Of a stretch of DNA of 64,000 nt, positions 16,047 through 24,209 are shown piece after piece; position 1 is the stretch's first letter, and every line of letters begins with the position of its first letter. The stretch comes from CAZLDI01 sp964558415 (GTDB lineage Bacteria; Chloroflexota; Dehalococcoidia; SM23-28-2; RBG-16-64-32): contig CAZLDI010000003.1 of assembly GCA_964558415.1 (NCBI GenBank), forward strand, positions 62,001-126,000. The letters run 5' to 3'. Under the pieces are notes generated by a model, which was not told the DNA's origin, ran no database searches, and saw only the letters and a list, made by a program, of their open reading frames with translations. The translations under genes were made by a program, and so were the position numbers.

Positions 16047-16844
16047 ATGGGACAGAAAGTTCACCCCCACGGTTTCCGCCTCGGATATATCTACGATTGG
16101 GGCAGCAAATGGTACGCTGGACGTAACTACACTGAACTGCTCCATGAGGACCTGTCGATCCGCAGTACGATAGACCGAACGCTGCGTGACGCCGGCATCT
16201 CCAAGGTCGAGATCGAACGCAACGCGAATCAGATCACGGTGTCAATCCATACAGCTCGTCCCGGCATCGTGATCGGCAGAGGCGGACAACGCGTGGATGA
16301 ACTCCGGGGGTCGCTAGAAAAAGTGACCGGGCGCAAGGTGCGTGTCAACATCAACGAAGTGCGCATGCCAGAAGTTGAGGCGCCGCTGGTTGCGCGCGCC
16401 GTGGCCGAGCAGATTGAACGCCGGGTGGCTCACCGGCGGGCGATCAAGCAGGCGGGAATGCGGGCGATGCAGCGAGGCGCCCTGGGCGTGCGCATCAGAA
16501 TTTCGGGCCGCCTAGGCGGCTCGGACATGTCACGCACCGACCAGGAGAGGCAGGGCCGCGTGCCCCTGCACACGCTGAAGGCGGACGTGGACTACGGAAC
16601 AGCCGAGGCACGGACGACGCTGGGACGAATAGGCGTGAAGGTCTGGATTTACAAGGGGGACATGATAGCTGAACGCGCCGAGCGCCGGCGCCGGCGGAAC
16701 GAGGCAGCCGAAGAAGCCGCGAACGAAGGAACTGCCGTGGAGGCGGTTGCAGCAGAGGCGCAGGCAGCGGCTACCGAACCTGCCGCTCCAGATGCCCAGG
16801 CGACCGACGGCGCGACACCCGAGGCGGACGATGCTTCAACCTAA
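16047..16844 (+). CDS. rpsC: 30S ribosomal protein S3 with an Ala/Glu-rich C-terminal extension
   Basis: 265 residues; the core (MGQKVHPHGFRLGYIYDW, KH domain with GIVIGRGGQRVDELRG, and RISGRLGGSDMSRTDQ) ends near residue 210. The remaining 50 or so residues are low-complexity, Ala, Glu, Pro and Asp rich (EAANEGTAVEAVAAEAQAAA and on). S3 forms part of the mRNA entry channel and helicase. The last 14 bases overlap rplP, whose start codon lies inside the tail coding sequence. Confidence 0.96.
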   Translation: MGQKVHPHGFRLGYIYDWGSKWYAGRNYTELLHEDLSIRSTIDRTLRDAGISKVEIERNANQITVSIHTARPGIVIGRGGQRVDELRGSLEKVTGRKVRVNINEVRMPEVEAPLVARAVAEQIERRVAHRRAIKQAGMRAMQRGALGVRIRISGRLGGSDMSRTDQERQGRVPLHTLKADVDYGTAEARTTLGRIGVKVWIYKGDMIAERAERRRRRNEAAEEAANEGTAVEAVAAEAQAAATEPAAPDAQATDGATPEADDAST

Positions 16845-17244
16845 GAGAACGAAGTTCCGGAAGACCCATCGCGGGCGCAGGCGTGGTCAGGCCAACTCCG
16901 GCAACACGGTGGCCTTCGGCGATCACGGCCTGCAAGCGCTGGGAGCCTGCTGGATGACTGCGCGACAGATAGAGGCGGGACGGCGCGCTATCACGCGCTA
17001 CGTTCGGCGTGGCGGCAAGCTCTGGATCCGCATCTTTCCCGACAAGCCGATAACCAAGAAGCCGCTGGAAGTCCGCCAGGGTAGCGGCAAAGGGCCTGTG
17101 GAGGCGTGGGTGGCCGTGATCAAACCCGGCCGCGTAATCTATGAGATTGCCGGTGTGGAGGAAGAGACGGCCCGCGAGGCGATGCGGCTGGCTGCACATA
17201 AGCTGCCCATCCCAACCCGATTCGTCTCCCGGCCGGAGATATAG
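16831..17244 (+). CDS. rplP: 50S ribosomal protein L16
   Basis: 137 residues from the ATG at 16831 (MLQPKRTKFRKTHRGRRRG); upstream in-frame starts lie in the rpsC tail and are not homologous. Blocks NTVAFGDHGLQALGACWMTARQIEAGRRAI and WIRIFPDKPITKKPLEVR are standard. L16 organises the A-site tRNA architecture. It overlaps rpsC by 14 bases and precedes rpmC by 2 bp. Confidence 0.97.
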   Translation: MLQPKRTKFRKTHRGRRRGQANSGNTVAFGDHGLQALGACWMTARQIEAGRRAITRYVRRGGKLWIRIFPDKPITKKPLEVRQGSGKGPVEAWVAVIKPGRVIYEIAGVEEETAREAMRLAAHKLPIPTRFVSRPEI

Positions 17245-17246
17245 AT

Positions 17247-17480
17247 ATGGCGAAGAAGCTAAAGACGAAAACCACTGACATCCGTAAGCTGACGACACCA
17301 GACCTCAAGAAGGAGATGGAGGAGACGTACAGACGTCTCTTCTCCATGCGGCTTCAAAGGGCGACTCGTCAGCTAACGAACTTCAACGAGCTGCCCCGCA
17401 TGAAGCGACAGATAGCGCGCCTCAAGACTATTGAGCGCGAACGCGAGCTCGCGCAGGCGGCAAAAGGAGCTGCCAAGTGA
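17247..17480 (+). CDS. rpmC: 50S ribosomal protein L29
   Basis: 77 residues; the helical hairpin is recognisable by LTTPDLKKEMEETYRRLFSMRLQRATRQL and MKRQIARLKTIERERE. L29 lies next to L23 at the tunnel exit. The gene is slightly longer than average at both ends. Its TGA overlaps the rpsQ GTG (GTGA). Confidence 0.96.
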   Translation: MAKKLKTKTTDIRKLTTPDLKKEMEETYRRLFSMRLQRATRQLTNFNELPRMKRQIARLKTIERERELAQAAKGAAK

Positions 17481-18211
17481 GCAGGACCCGCGGTGAGCAT
17501 GGCGGCGCGAAGGTGCGGGAAGGCACCGTGGTCAGCGATAAGATGACGAAGACCGTGCTCGTGGCGGTGCAGGCCAACTTCCGACATCCCCTGTACAAGA
17601 AGACAGTGCGGCGAGTGCGACGCATGGTGGCGCACGACGAGCGTGAAGACGCCCGCCTCGGCGACCGCGTACGCATCGTCGAAGCCAGCCCGATTTCCCG
17701 TCGCAAGCGCTGGCGGGTCGTCGAGGTACTGACTCGGGTGGAATTGCCCGAGGTTGCCGCGGAGTCGATCGACCTCGACCTGCTGGGTGAGGTGAAGCGG
17801 GAAGTCGAAGAGGTCCCCGCTGCCGTCGCAGCGGCCGCCCTAGAACCAGAAATTGTCGCAGAACCGGAACCGTCTGAGCCCGCTCAGGATCTCGTGGAAG
17901 AAGTAGAGGTCGAGGAGGCGCCGGAGACTCTCGCCGAGGCACCCGGCGTTGACGAGGAGACCGCGCCGGAGCCGGAGGTATCAGCTGAGGAAGCTGCCCC
18001 TGTCGGCGACGCGGTTGACACCGCCGAGGTCGAAGTGGGAGAAGACTCCGTGGAGGAGACGGGAGACCCTGAACCAGAGCCAGAGGCGCTGACAGGCGAG
18101 GAAGCCTCGCCGTCCAGCGAAACTACAGACGCCGCTGAGGCTGAGGTTGAGGTTCCTGTTGAGGCTGCGGTTGAGGCTGCGGTAGAGGATTCCGAGGAGG
18201 AGCCGGCGTGA
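17477..18211 (+). CDS. rpsQ: 30S ribosomal protein S17 with a ~155-residue acidic tail
   Basis: 244 residues where S17 is normally 80-95. Residues 10-86 are canonical S17 (REGTVVSDKMTKTVLVAV, HPLYKKTVRRVRRMVAHDE, LGDRVRIVEASPISRRKRWRVVEV). From about residue 88 to the end the chain is almost only Glu, Ala, Val, Pro and Asp, strongly acidic, with short quasi-repeats such as EVEVPVEAAVEAAVE. There is no frameshift: the same frame continues to the TGA that overlaps rplN. S17 binds 16S rRNA early in assembly; an acidic tail is opposite in charge to the L4 tail. Confidence 0.94.
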   Translation: MSRTRGEHGGAKVREGTVVSDKMTKTVLVAVQANFRHPLYKKTVRRVRRMVAHDEREDARLGDRVRIVEASPISRRKRWRVVEVLTRVELPEVAAESIDLDLLGEVKREVEEVPAAVAAAALEPEIVAEPEPSEPAQDLVEEVEVEEAPETLAEAPGVDEETAPEPEVSAEEAAPVGDAVDTAEVEVGEDSVEETGDPEPEPEALTGEEASPSSETTDAAEAEVEVPVEAAVEAAVEDSEEEPA

Positions 18212-18576
18212 TCCAGCAGTACTCGCGTCTGAAGGTCGCCGACAACTCCGGCGCACGTCAATTGATGTGCATCCAGGTGATCGGCGGGTCGCGACGGCGT
18301 TACGGGACGGTCGGGGACATCATCGTCGCCTCGGTGAAGGCGGCGACTCCGATGGGCGGCGTGAAGAAGGGCGAGGTGGTGCGTGCCGTCGTGGTCCGCG
18401 CCGCCCAGCCGTACCGCCGCAGTGATGGTTCTTACATTCGCTTCGACGAAAACGCGGCCGTTGTGCTCTCGGACGCGGCCAACCCGCGCGGGACGCGCAT
18501 CTTCGGGCCAGTGGCCCGCGAGTTGCGCGAGCGCAACTTCATGAAGATAGTGTCGCTGGCCCCGGAAGTCGTGTAG
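18208..18576 (+). CDS. rplN: 50S ribosomal protein L14
   Basis: 122 residues, exact family length, starting with a GTG (MIQQYSRLKVADNSGARQLMCI). Other blocks: RRRYGTVGDIIVASVKAATP and RIFGPVARELRERNFMKIVSLAPEV. L14 lies on the subunit interface next to L19 and binds RsfS when present. It overlaps the rpsQ stop by 4 bases. Confidence 0.98.
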   Translation: MIQQYSRLKVADNSGARQLMCIQVIGGSRRRYGTVGDIIVASVKAATPMGGVKKGEVVRAVVVRAAQPYRRSDGSYIRFDENAAVVLSDAANPRGTRIFGPVARELRERNFMKIVSLAPEVV

Positions 18577-18578
18577 TT

Positions 18579-18893
18579 ATGCAAAGGATACGCAAGGAAG
18601 ACAACGTACTGATCATGACAGGCAAGGACCGTGGCCGGACGGGCCCGGTGCGTAAAGTGATTCCCAAAGATCAGCGGGTCATAGTAACGGGCGTGAACAT
18701 TGTGAAACGGCATATGAAGTCGCGTGGCGCGCAGCAGCCTGGCGGAATCATCGAGCGAGAGGGCCCCATCTCCTGGTCAAACGTCGCTCTCATCTGCTCC
18801 TCGTGCGCGAAGCCCGCGCGCGTCGGCTTCCGTTCTCGCGCGGATGGGCGCAAGGTCCGCTACTGCAAGCGCTGCGACGCCAATCTGGATTAG
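18579..18893 (+). CDS. rplX: 50S ribosomal protein L24, zinc-ribbon form
   Basis: 104 residues. KOW motif near the start (DNVLIMTGKDRGRTGPVRKV) and GVNIVKRHMK are typical. The C-terminal part carries two CxxC pairs, C73/C76 (LICSSC) and C96/C99 (YCKRCD), so this L24 likely binds zinc. L24 is an initiator of 50S assembly near the tunnel exit. It is 2 bp after rplN. Confidence 0.96.
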   Translation: MQRIRKEDNVLIMTGKDRGRTGPVRKVIPKDQRVIVTGVNIVKRHMKSRGAQQPGGIIEREGPISWSNVALICSSCAKPARVGFRSRADGRKVRYCKRCDANLD

Positions 18894-18903
18894 GTAGGAA
18901 TAG

Positions 18904-19452
18904 ATGCCGCCACGACTCAAGGAGAAATACAGGGAACAGGTGCTCCCGGCTCTGGTCAAAGAGTTCGGGTACGACAACGTGATGCGGGCGCCCGGTCTTC
19001 AGAAGGTGACCGTCAACATTGGTCTGGGCGAAGCAGTGCAGAACGCGAAGGCGCTGGACTCCGCTTCAGCGGACATCGCGGCGATCACCGGGCAGCACCC
19101 GGTGATAACGCGCTCCAAGAAGTCGATTGCGAACTTCAAGCTACGCGAGGGTATGCCCATCGGCGTGATGGTGACGCTGCGCGGCGACATGATGTGGGAG
19201 TTCCTTGACCGCACCCTCAACGCGGCCCTCCCGCGCATCCGCGATTTTCAGGGCGTCTCGCCTAACTCCTTCGATGGCCGAGGCAATTACAGCCTGGGTC
19301 TACGGGAGCAGGTGATGTTCCCGGAGATCGAGTACGACAAGATAGAAAAGGTTCGCGGTTTCCAGATCACGATTTGCACGTCTGCCCGAACGGATGAGGA
19401 AGGCCAGCGCCTGCTGGAGCTCCTCGGAATGCCGTTCGCGAGGCAAGGTTAG
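18904..19452 (+). CDS. rplE: 50S ribosomal protein L5
   Basis: 182 residues, starting MPPRLKEKYREQVLPALVKEFGYDNVMRAPGLQKVTVNIGLG. Further signatures are TGQHPVITRSKKSIANFKLREGMPIG and FPEIEYDKIEKVRGFQITI. L5 binds 5S rRNA and contacts S13 across the subunit bridge. It begins 10 bp after rplX. Confidence 0.98.
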   Translation: MPPRLKEKYREQVLPALVKEFGYDNVMRAPGLQKVTVNIGLGEAVQNAKALDSASADIAAITGQHPVITRSKKSIANFKLREGMPIGVMVTLRGDMMWEFLDRTLNAALPRIRDFQGVSPNSFDGRGNYSLGLREQVMFPEIEYDKIEKVRGFQITICTSARTDEEGQRLLELLGMPFARQG

Positions 19453-19468
19453 GGCCGGGGAGATAGAC

Positions 19469-19657
19469 TTGGCACGCAAAGCGCTTTACGAGAAGACGTT
19501 CAACAAGGAACCGAAATTCCCTGGCAGATTGCGCAATCGCTGCCGGCTCTGCGGCCGGTCCAGGGCGTTCATTCGCAAGTTCGCGCTCTGTCGCATCTGT
19601 TTCCGGGGCCTGGCGCTGAAGGGCTACCTCCCCGGCGTCAAGAAGTCTAGCTGGTAA
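19469..19657 (+). CDS. rpsN: 30S ribosomal protein S14, zinc-binding short type
   Basis: 62 residues from a TTG at 19469, preceded by GGGGAG. It is the short C+ form (type Z) with four cysteines C25, C28 (RCRLCGR) and C41, C44 (LCRICFR) that bind zinc. Starting further upstream would run into rplE. S14 sits in the 30S head. It is followed by rpsH after 6 bp. Confidence 0.97.
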   Translation: MARKALYEKTFNKEPKFPGRLRNRCRLCGRSRAFIRKFALCRICFRGLALKGYLPGVKKSSW

Positions 19658-19663
19658 GGAAAC

Positions 19664-20059
19664 ATGGCTACCGATCCGATCGCAGACATGCTAACGCGAA
19701 TACGCAATGCTCTCATTGCCCGCCATGATCACACGGAGATGCCCGCATCCAGGCTGAAGATAGCGCTGGCGGAGGTGCTCAAGAAGGAAGGGTACGTGGT
19801 GGGCTTCGAACTGAAGGAAGACGGCGTCAAGCGGGCCTTGCGGCTAGAGCTGGCATACACCGCCACGCGCGAGCCGACGATCATGGGCATCCAGCGCGTC
19901 AGCAAGCCCGGACTCCGCGTGTACGCCGCGAGAAACGAGATACCGCGAGTGTACGGAGGACTGGGAATCGCAATACTGTCCACGCCCAACGGGGTAATGA
20001 CCGGCAAGCAGGCGCGGCGCAGGGGCGTGGGCGGCGAAGTCCTCTGTTACGTGTGGTGA
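19664..20059 (+). CDS. rpsH: 30S ribosomal protein S8
   Basis: 131 residues. Begins MATDPIADMLTRIRNALIARHD and ends with the conserved GGLGIAILSTPNGVMTGKQARRRGVGGEVLCYVW. S8 is a primary 16S rRNA binder and in E. coli the autogenous repressor of the spc operon, acting at the rplE start; no such element was evaluated here. Confidence 0.98.
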   Translation: MATDPIADMLTRIRNALIARHDHTEMPASRLKIALAEVLKKEGYVVGFELKEDGVKRALRLELAYTATREPTIMGIQRVSKPGLRVYAARNEIPRVYGGLGIAILSTPNGVMTGKQARRRGVGGEVLCYVW

Positions 20060-20066
20060 GTGTGAT

Positions 20067-20612
20067 ATGTCCAGGATAGGCAAGAACCCAATCACCCTGC
20101 CCAAAGGCGTGGAGGTCCGTATCGAAAAGGCTAACGTCAGCGTGAAGGGACCGAAGGGCGAGCTGAGCCGTCGCCTCGATCCGGACATGAGGATCGAGCT
20201 TCAGGACGGAATAGTCACCGTTGTTCGCCCAACAGAGCAGGCGCGCCACCGCGCGATGCATGGCCTGACGCGGACCCTCATCGACAACATGGTGAAGGGC
20301 GTCAGCGAAGGCTTCAGCAAGACGCTGGAGATGCAGGGCGTGGGCTATCGTGCCCAGATGCAGGGGCAGGACCTGGTGCTGGCCATCGGATTCTCGCACC
20401 CGGTGCAGATCGCGCCGCCGCCCGGGATCGAGTTCGAGGTCGAAGGCACCACGAGGATCGTTGTAAAAGGAACGAACAAAGAGCAAGTAGGGCAGGTGGC
20501 AGCGGACGTCCGCAAGGTACGTCCGCCGGAGCCCTACAAGGGCAAGGGTATCCGCTATCTCGGTGAATACGTTCGCCGAAAGGCGGGCAAGGCCGGCAAG
20601 GCCACCCACTAG
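20067..20612 (+). CDS. rplF: 50S ribosomal protein L6
   Basis: 181 residues with two tandem L6 domains: N-terminal MSRIGKNPITLPKGVEVRIE and C-terminal KGTNKEQVGQVAADVRKVRPPEPYKGKGIRY. L6 lies at the factor-binding base of the L7/L12 stalk. It starts 7 bp after rpsH and is followed 11 bp later by rplR. Confidence 0.98.
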   Translation: MSRIGKNPITLPKGVEVRIEKANVSVKGPKGELSRRLDPDMRIELQDGIVTVVRPTEQARHRAMHGLTRTLIDNMVKGVSEGFSKTLEMQGVGYRAQMQGQDLVLAIGFSHPVQIAPPPGIEFEVEGTTRIVVKGTNKEQVGQVAADVRKVRPPEPYKGKGIRYLGEYVRRKAGKAGKATH

Positions 20613-20623
20613 GGGTTGATACG

Positions 20624-20986
20624 ATGAAGGGTACCAAGACAGCAAGGGCAGCTCGCACCCGCCGTCACGCGCGGGTACGACGGAGCGTGCGAGGAACGCC
20701 GGGCCGGCCGCGCCTAGCGGTGTTCCGTAGCCTCAACCACATCTACGCTCAGGTCATCGACGACACGGCCGGCCACACGCTGGTCGCGGCGACGGACCTG
20801 GAGGTGGAGTCCGCCGCATCGGGGAAGAAGAAGCTCGAAGTGGCGACGCTGGTAGGTGAGGCGATCGCCAAGAAGGCGAAGGACAAAGGGATCGCCGCCG
20901 TAGTCTTTGATCGCGGTGGCTTCATGTACCATGGACGCGTGAAGGCGCTGGCCGAGGCGGCCCGCAAGGGTGGCCTTAGCTTCTAG
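20624..20986 (+). CDS. rplR: 50S ribosomal protein L18
   Basis: 120 residues, standard. RHARVRRSVRGTPGRPRLAVFRSLNHIYAQVIDD and VFDRGGFMYHGRVKALAEAARKGGL identify it. L18 binds 5S rRNA with L5. It has a basic N-terminal tail. Its neighbours are rplF and rpsE. Confidence 0.98.
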   Translation: MKGTKTARAARTRRHARVRRSVRGTPGRPRLAVFRSLNHIYAQVIDDTAGHTLVAATDLEVESAASGKKKLEVATLVGEAIAKKAKDKGIAAVVFDRGGFMYHGRVKALAEAARKGGLSF

Positions 20987-21008
20987 TCGAGAGATCAGAG
21001 GAAATCGT

Positions 21009-21551
21009 ATGTCAAACCCCGGGAAATACATAGCCAAACGGGAGAGAGTAAACCCCGCGGAGCTGGAGCTGGAGCTGACTGAGAAGGTGGTCTTCATCAA
21101 CAGGGTCGCCAAGGTAATGAAGGGCGGCAGGCGCTTCCACTTCACGGCCATCGTCGTCGTGGGTGATATGGGGGGACACGTCGGCGCGGCGATGGGTAAG
21201 GCGAAGGAGGTCCCGGAGGCGATCCGCAAAGCCGGAGTCATCGCTCGAAAGCACATGATCAGCGTGCCGATGGCCGGCACCACGATCCCGCATCCGCTGC
21301 TGGTCCGCTTTGGCGCGTCCAAAGTGCTCATGAAGCCCGCACCTCCGGGTACCGGACTGATCGCGGGCGGTGGCGTGCGCGCAGTCCTCGAGATGGCCGG
21401 CGTGAAAGATGTCGTGGCCAAGTCGCTAGGCTCGAATAACCCCGCGAACGCCGTGAAGGCGACGATCCTTGCGCTCTCACGACTGCGCTCGCCGGAACAG
21501 ATTCTGGACCGCCGGCGCGCTTTCTCGCAGGAGGCTGCCATTGGCGGCTAA
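21009..21551 (+). CDS. rpsE: 30S ribosomal protein S5
   Basis: 180 residues from the ATG at 21009, which has an AGAGGAAA ribosome-binding site; a start at 20970 would overlap rplR. Blocks: EKVVFINRVAKVMKGGRRFHFTAIVVVGD and GRVGAAMGKAKEVPEA-like text (here GHVGAAMGKAKEVPEAIRKA), then IAGGGVRAVLEMAGVKDVVAKSLGS. S5 helps decoding fidelity. Its end overlaps rpmD by 11 bases. Confidence 0.97.
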   Translation: MSNPGKYIAKRERVNPAELELELTEKVVFINRVAKVMKGGRRFHFTAIVVVGDMGGHVGAAMGKAKEVPEAIRKAGVIARKHMISVPMAGTTIPHPLLVRFGASKVLMKPAPPGTGLIAGGGVRAVLEMAGVKDVVAKSLGSNNPANAVKATILALSRLRSPEQILDRRRAFSQEAAIGG

Positions 21552-21732
21552 GCTTCGTATCACATGGAAAAAGAGCGCCATCGGCTACAAAGAGGACCAG
21601 AAGCGCACGGTGAAAGCGTTGGGGCTGCGGCGGCTGGGGCACACGGTTGAGCACGGAGACTCACGGGCGATGCGTGGCATGATCACCAAGGTTCGCCACC
21701 TCGTCGAGGTAGTTGAGGTCCCGCAGGACTAA
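21541..21732 (+). CDS. rpmD: 50S ribosomal protein L30
   Basis: 63 residues from a TTG at 21541, inside the rpsE 3' end. Typical short L30: LRITWKKSAIGYKEDQKRTVKALGLRRLGHTV and AMRGMITKVRHLVEV. The TTG start is chosen because the conserved region begins immediately after it and upstream frames duplicate rpsE. Its stop overlaps the rplO ATG by one base (TAATG). Confidence 0.95.
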   Translation: MAAKLRITWKKSAIGYKEDQKRTVKALGLRRLGHTVEHGDSRAMRGMITKVRHLVEVVEVPQD

Positions 21733-22193
21733 TGCAAGCCCATCAGCTGAAACCGCCGAAAGGGGCCAAGCACGCCCGCAAGAGGGTGGGACGCGGCAAC
21801 GCAGCCGGCCAGGGCACATACTCCGGACGCGGCCTGAAGGGCCAGAAATCGCGCGCGGGGAACAAGCCCAGGCGCTTCTTCGAAGGTGGCCAGACGCGCC
21901 TCTTCAAGCGGCTGCCCGCCCGGCGCGGCTTCCACAATCGCTTCCGGGTCGAATACGCGGCCGTCAATCTCAGCGACCTCGAGCGCTTCGACAGTGGGAC
22001 AGAGGTGACGCCGGAGCTTCTGAAGGAGACGCGAATCCTGCGCAGCCTGAGGAAGCCCGTGAAGATCCTGGCGATGGGCACACTGAGCAAGTCTCTTACC
22101 GTCCGCGCGAACAAGTTCTCGCAGACCGCCAGGGAGAAGATCGTCGCGGCTGGAGGAACGGCGCTGGAGATAGGCGATGGCGACAGCAGCTAG
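21732..22193 (+). CDS. rplO: 50S ribosomal protein L15
   Basis: 153 residues: Gly/Arg-rich N-terminus (KRVGRGNAAGQGTYSGRGLKGQKSRAG) and a globular C-terminal domain with KILAMGTLSKSLTVRANKFSQTAREKI. L15 is a late assembly protein of the 50S subunit. The last 17 bases overlap secY. Confidence 0.97.
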   Translation: MQAHQLKPPKGAKHARKRVGRGNAAGQGTYSGRGLKGQKSRAGNKPRRFFEGGQTRLFKRLPARRGFHNRFRVEYAAVNLSDLERFDSGTEVTPELLKETRILRSLRKPVKILAMGTLSKSLTVRANKFSQTAREKIVAAGGTALEIGDGDSS

Positions 22194-23547
22194 AGAACGG
22201 CAACGACCGCAGCTGCTGCAGGCGGCTGTCAGCGCGCTGAGACAGCCGGACATCAGGGAGAAGCTTCTCTTTACGTTCGCCCTGCTGGTCATCTTTCGCT
22301 TCATCTCCAACGTGCCGGTGCCGGGCATCGATCCAGCCGCCGTGCAACAGGCGTTCGAGCGCAGTACCGTACTGGGCTTCCTGAACATCTTCAGTGGCGG
22401 GGCGCTTGCCAACATGAGCGTCGCGGCCATGGGCGTGTACCCGTACATCACTTCGTCCATCGTCATGCAGCTCATGGTTCCCATAGTCCCGGCGCTTCAG
22501 GCGCTGTCCAAGGAGGGAGAACAGGGTCGCAAGCAGATCAACATCTACACCCACTGGATGACCGTGCCGATGGCGCTGGTGCAGGGCTACGGCCAGCTGA
22601 TCATCATCAACTCGATCGCGCCCGGCTCCGTGCCGGAGGTTACGCTTACCGGTGCAAACGCGCTCTCAACACTGTCGGCGATCATCACTATGTCCGCTGG
22701 CACGATGTTCCTGGTCTGGATCGGGGAGTTGATCAGCGAGCGCGGTATCGGCAACGGCATTTCGGTGCTCATCTTCGCAGGGATTATCGCCGGTCTCCCT
22801 CAGCTCACCGCCGGTCAGCTCTATACCGGCACGGGTGAGGGCATTACTACGACGTTCTTCCTGGCCATCATGACGATCGGCCTGGTCTCATTCATTGTCT
22901 TCTTCCAGGAGGCGCAGCGGCGTATCCCTGTGCAGTACTCGCGCAGCGTATTCCGGTCCGGCCGTATGTACCGACAGTCCGGTCAGACGCACATACCGTT
23001 GCGCGTGAACATGACCGGTATGATCCCGCTGATTTTCGCCTTCTCCATCATCATCTTTCCGGCGTTCGTCGGGCAGGCGCTGGAGGGACAGGACAACAAA
23101 TTGCTCGCCGATATAGGCGGTTGGATGAAGGGCTTCTTCGATCCCGGCAACCCAGGCTACTGGATATTCACGTTCATCACCGTGGTCGTGTTCACGTTCT
23201 TCTACACGATCGTCGTCTTCCAGCAGCAGAATCTCGCAGAGAACCTGCAGAGGCAGGGAGGATTCGTCCCAGGGATCCGGCCTGGACGCCCAACGAACGA
23301 GTACATCAACCGCGTGATGCTGCGGATCACCTGGGGCGGCGCGTTCTTCCTGGGCGTCGTCGCCATTTCCGGGTACGTCTTTTCGCAGATCGTCGGCAGC
23401 ACCGGCGGCCTGTCTCAGAGCGGCGGCACGTCGGCGTTCGGTCTGACGGCCAGCGGTTTGATCATCGTGGTGGGTGTCGTGCTGGATACGCTGCGCCAGA
23501 TCGAGGCGCAGCTCTTGATGCGCCAGTACGAAGGCTTCATCCGCTAG
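22177..23547 (+). CDS. secY: Protein translocase subunit SecY
   Basis: 456 residues with ten hydrophobic transmembrane segments; central pore of the Sec translocon. Typical blocks are FRFISNVPVPGIDPAAV in TM1/plug, GVYPYITSSIVMQLM in TM2, GERGIGNGIS-type text (SERGIGNGISVLIFAGI) in TM4, IPLRVNMTGMIPLIFA in TM7 and FSQIVG in TM9. It overlaps rplO and is followed by adk after 14 bp, the standard spc-operon order secY-adk-map-infA. Confidence 0.98.
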   Translation: MATAARERQRPQLLQAAVSALRQPDIREKLLFTFALLVIFRFISNVPVPGIDPAAVQQAFERSTVLGFLNIFSGGALANMSVAAMGVYPYITSSIVMQLMVPIVPALQALSKEGEQGRKQINIYTHWMTVPMALVQGYGQLIIINSIAPGSVPEVTLTGANALSTLSAIITMSAGTMFLVWIGELISERGIGNGISVLIFAGIIAGLPQLTAGQLYTGTGEGITTTFFLAIMTIGLVSFIVFFQEAQRRIPVQYSRSVFRSGRMYRQSGQTHIPLRVNMTGMIPLIFAFSIIIFPAFVGQALEGQDNKLLADIGGWMKGFFDPGNPGYWIFTFITVVVFTFFYTIVVFQQQNLAENLQRQGGFVPGIRPGRPTNEYINRVMLRITWGGAFFLGVVAISGYVFSQIVGSTGGLSQSGGTSAFGLTASGLIIVVGVVLDTLRQIEAQLLMRQYEGFIR

Positions 23548-23561
23548 GGGCCTGCGCGCAG

Positions 23562-24209
23562 TTGTACGTGATTCTCCTGGGCCTGCCGGGCGCAGGCAAA
23601 GGCACGCAGGCCGCCCGCCTCGCCAGGGACACCGGCCTTGTGCACGTGACCACCGGCGAGCTTTTCCGGGAGAACATTCGCAACGGTACGGCTCTGGGGC
23701 AGAAGGCGCAGTCATATGTCGAGGGTGGGCTGCTGGTGCCGAACGAGATAACGATTGGCATGCTGTTGGACCGCATCTCAGCGCCGGACTGCGTTGCGGG
23801 CTGCCTGCTCGATGGTTTTCCCCGCAACATGGAGCAGGCCCGCGCCCTGGACACCGCGCTGGCGGAGGACGGCAGGCAGATCGACCGCGTGATCTACATA
23901 CGCGTCGCCAACGAAGAGCTCGTCCGCCGGCTCGCCGGGCGCTGGAACTGCAAGCAGTGCGGCGCGGTGTACCACGAGGTGAGCAATCCCCCGGCGGCGG
24001 CGGGGATCTGCGACAATTGCGGCTCCGCATTGTACCAGCGCGAGGACGACAAGCCGGAGGTTGTCCGTACCAGGCTGGAGGTCAATCTCAAGAACCTGGA
24101 GCCAATGATCGACTTCTATCGCGGCCAGGGAAAGCTGGCCGAAATAGACGGCGAGCGAGACGCGGACTCGGTGAACCGGGACCTGCTCGGGGCGCTGAGG
24201 GGGGACTGA
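23562..24209 (+). CDS. adk: Adenylate kinase, zinc-LID form
   Basis: 215 residues from a TTG at 23562 (a GTG at 23568 is the alternative). Interconverts AMP and ATP with two ADP. The P-loop GLPGAGKGT is at residues 7-15, the AMP-binding region has TGELFREN, and DGFPRN follows. The LID domain carries four cysteines, C130/C133 (CKQC) and C150/C153 (CDNC), so it binds a structural zinc. Its TGA overlaps the map ATG by one base. Confidence 0.97.
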   Translation: MYVILLGLPGAGKGTQAARLARDTGLVHVTTGELFRENIRNGTALGQKAQSYVEGGLLVPNEITIGMLLDRISAPDCVAGCLLDGFPRNMEQARALDTALAEDGRQIDRVIYIRVANEELVRRLAGRWNCKQCGAVYHEVSNPPAAAGICDNCGSALYQREDDKPEVVRTRLEVNLKNLEPMIDFYRGQGKLAEIDGERDADSVNRDLLGALRGD

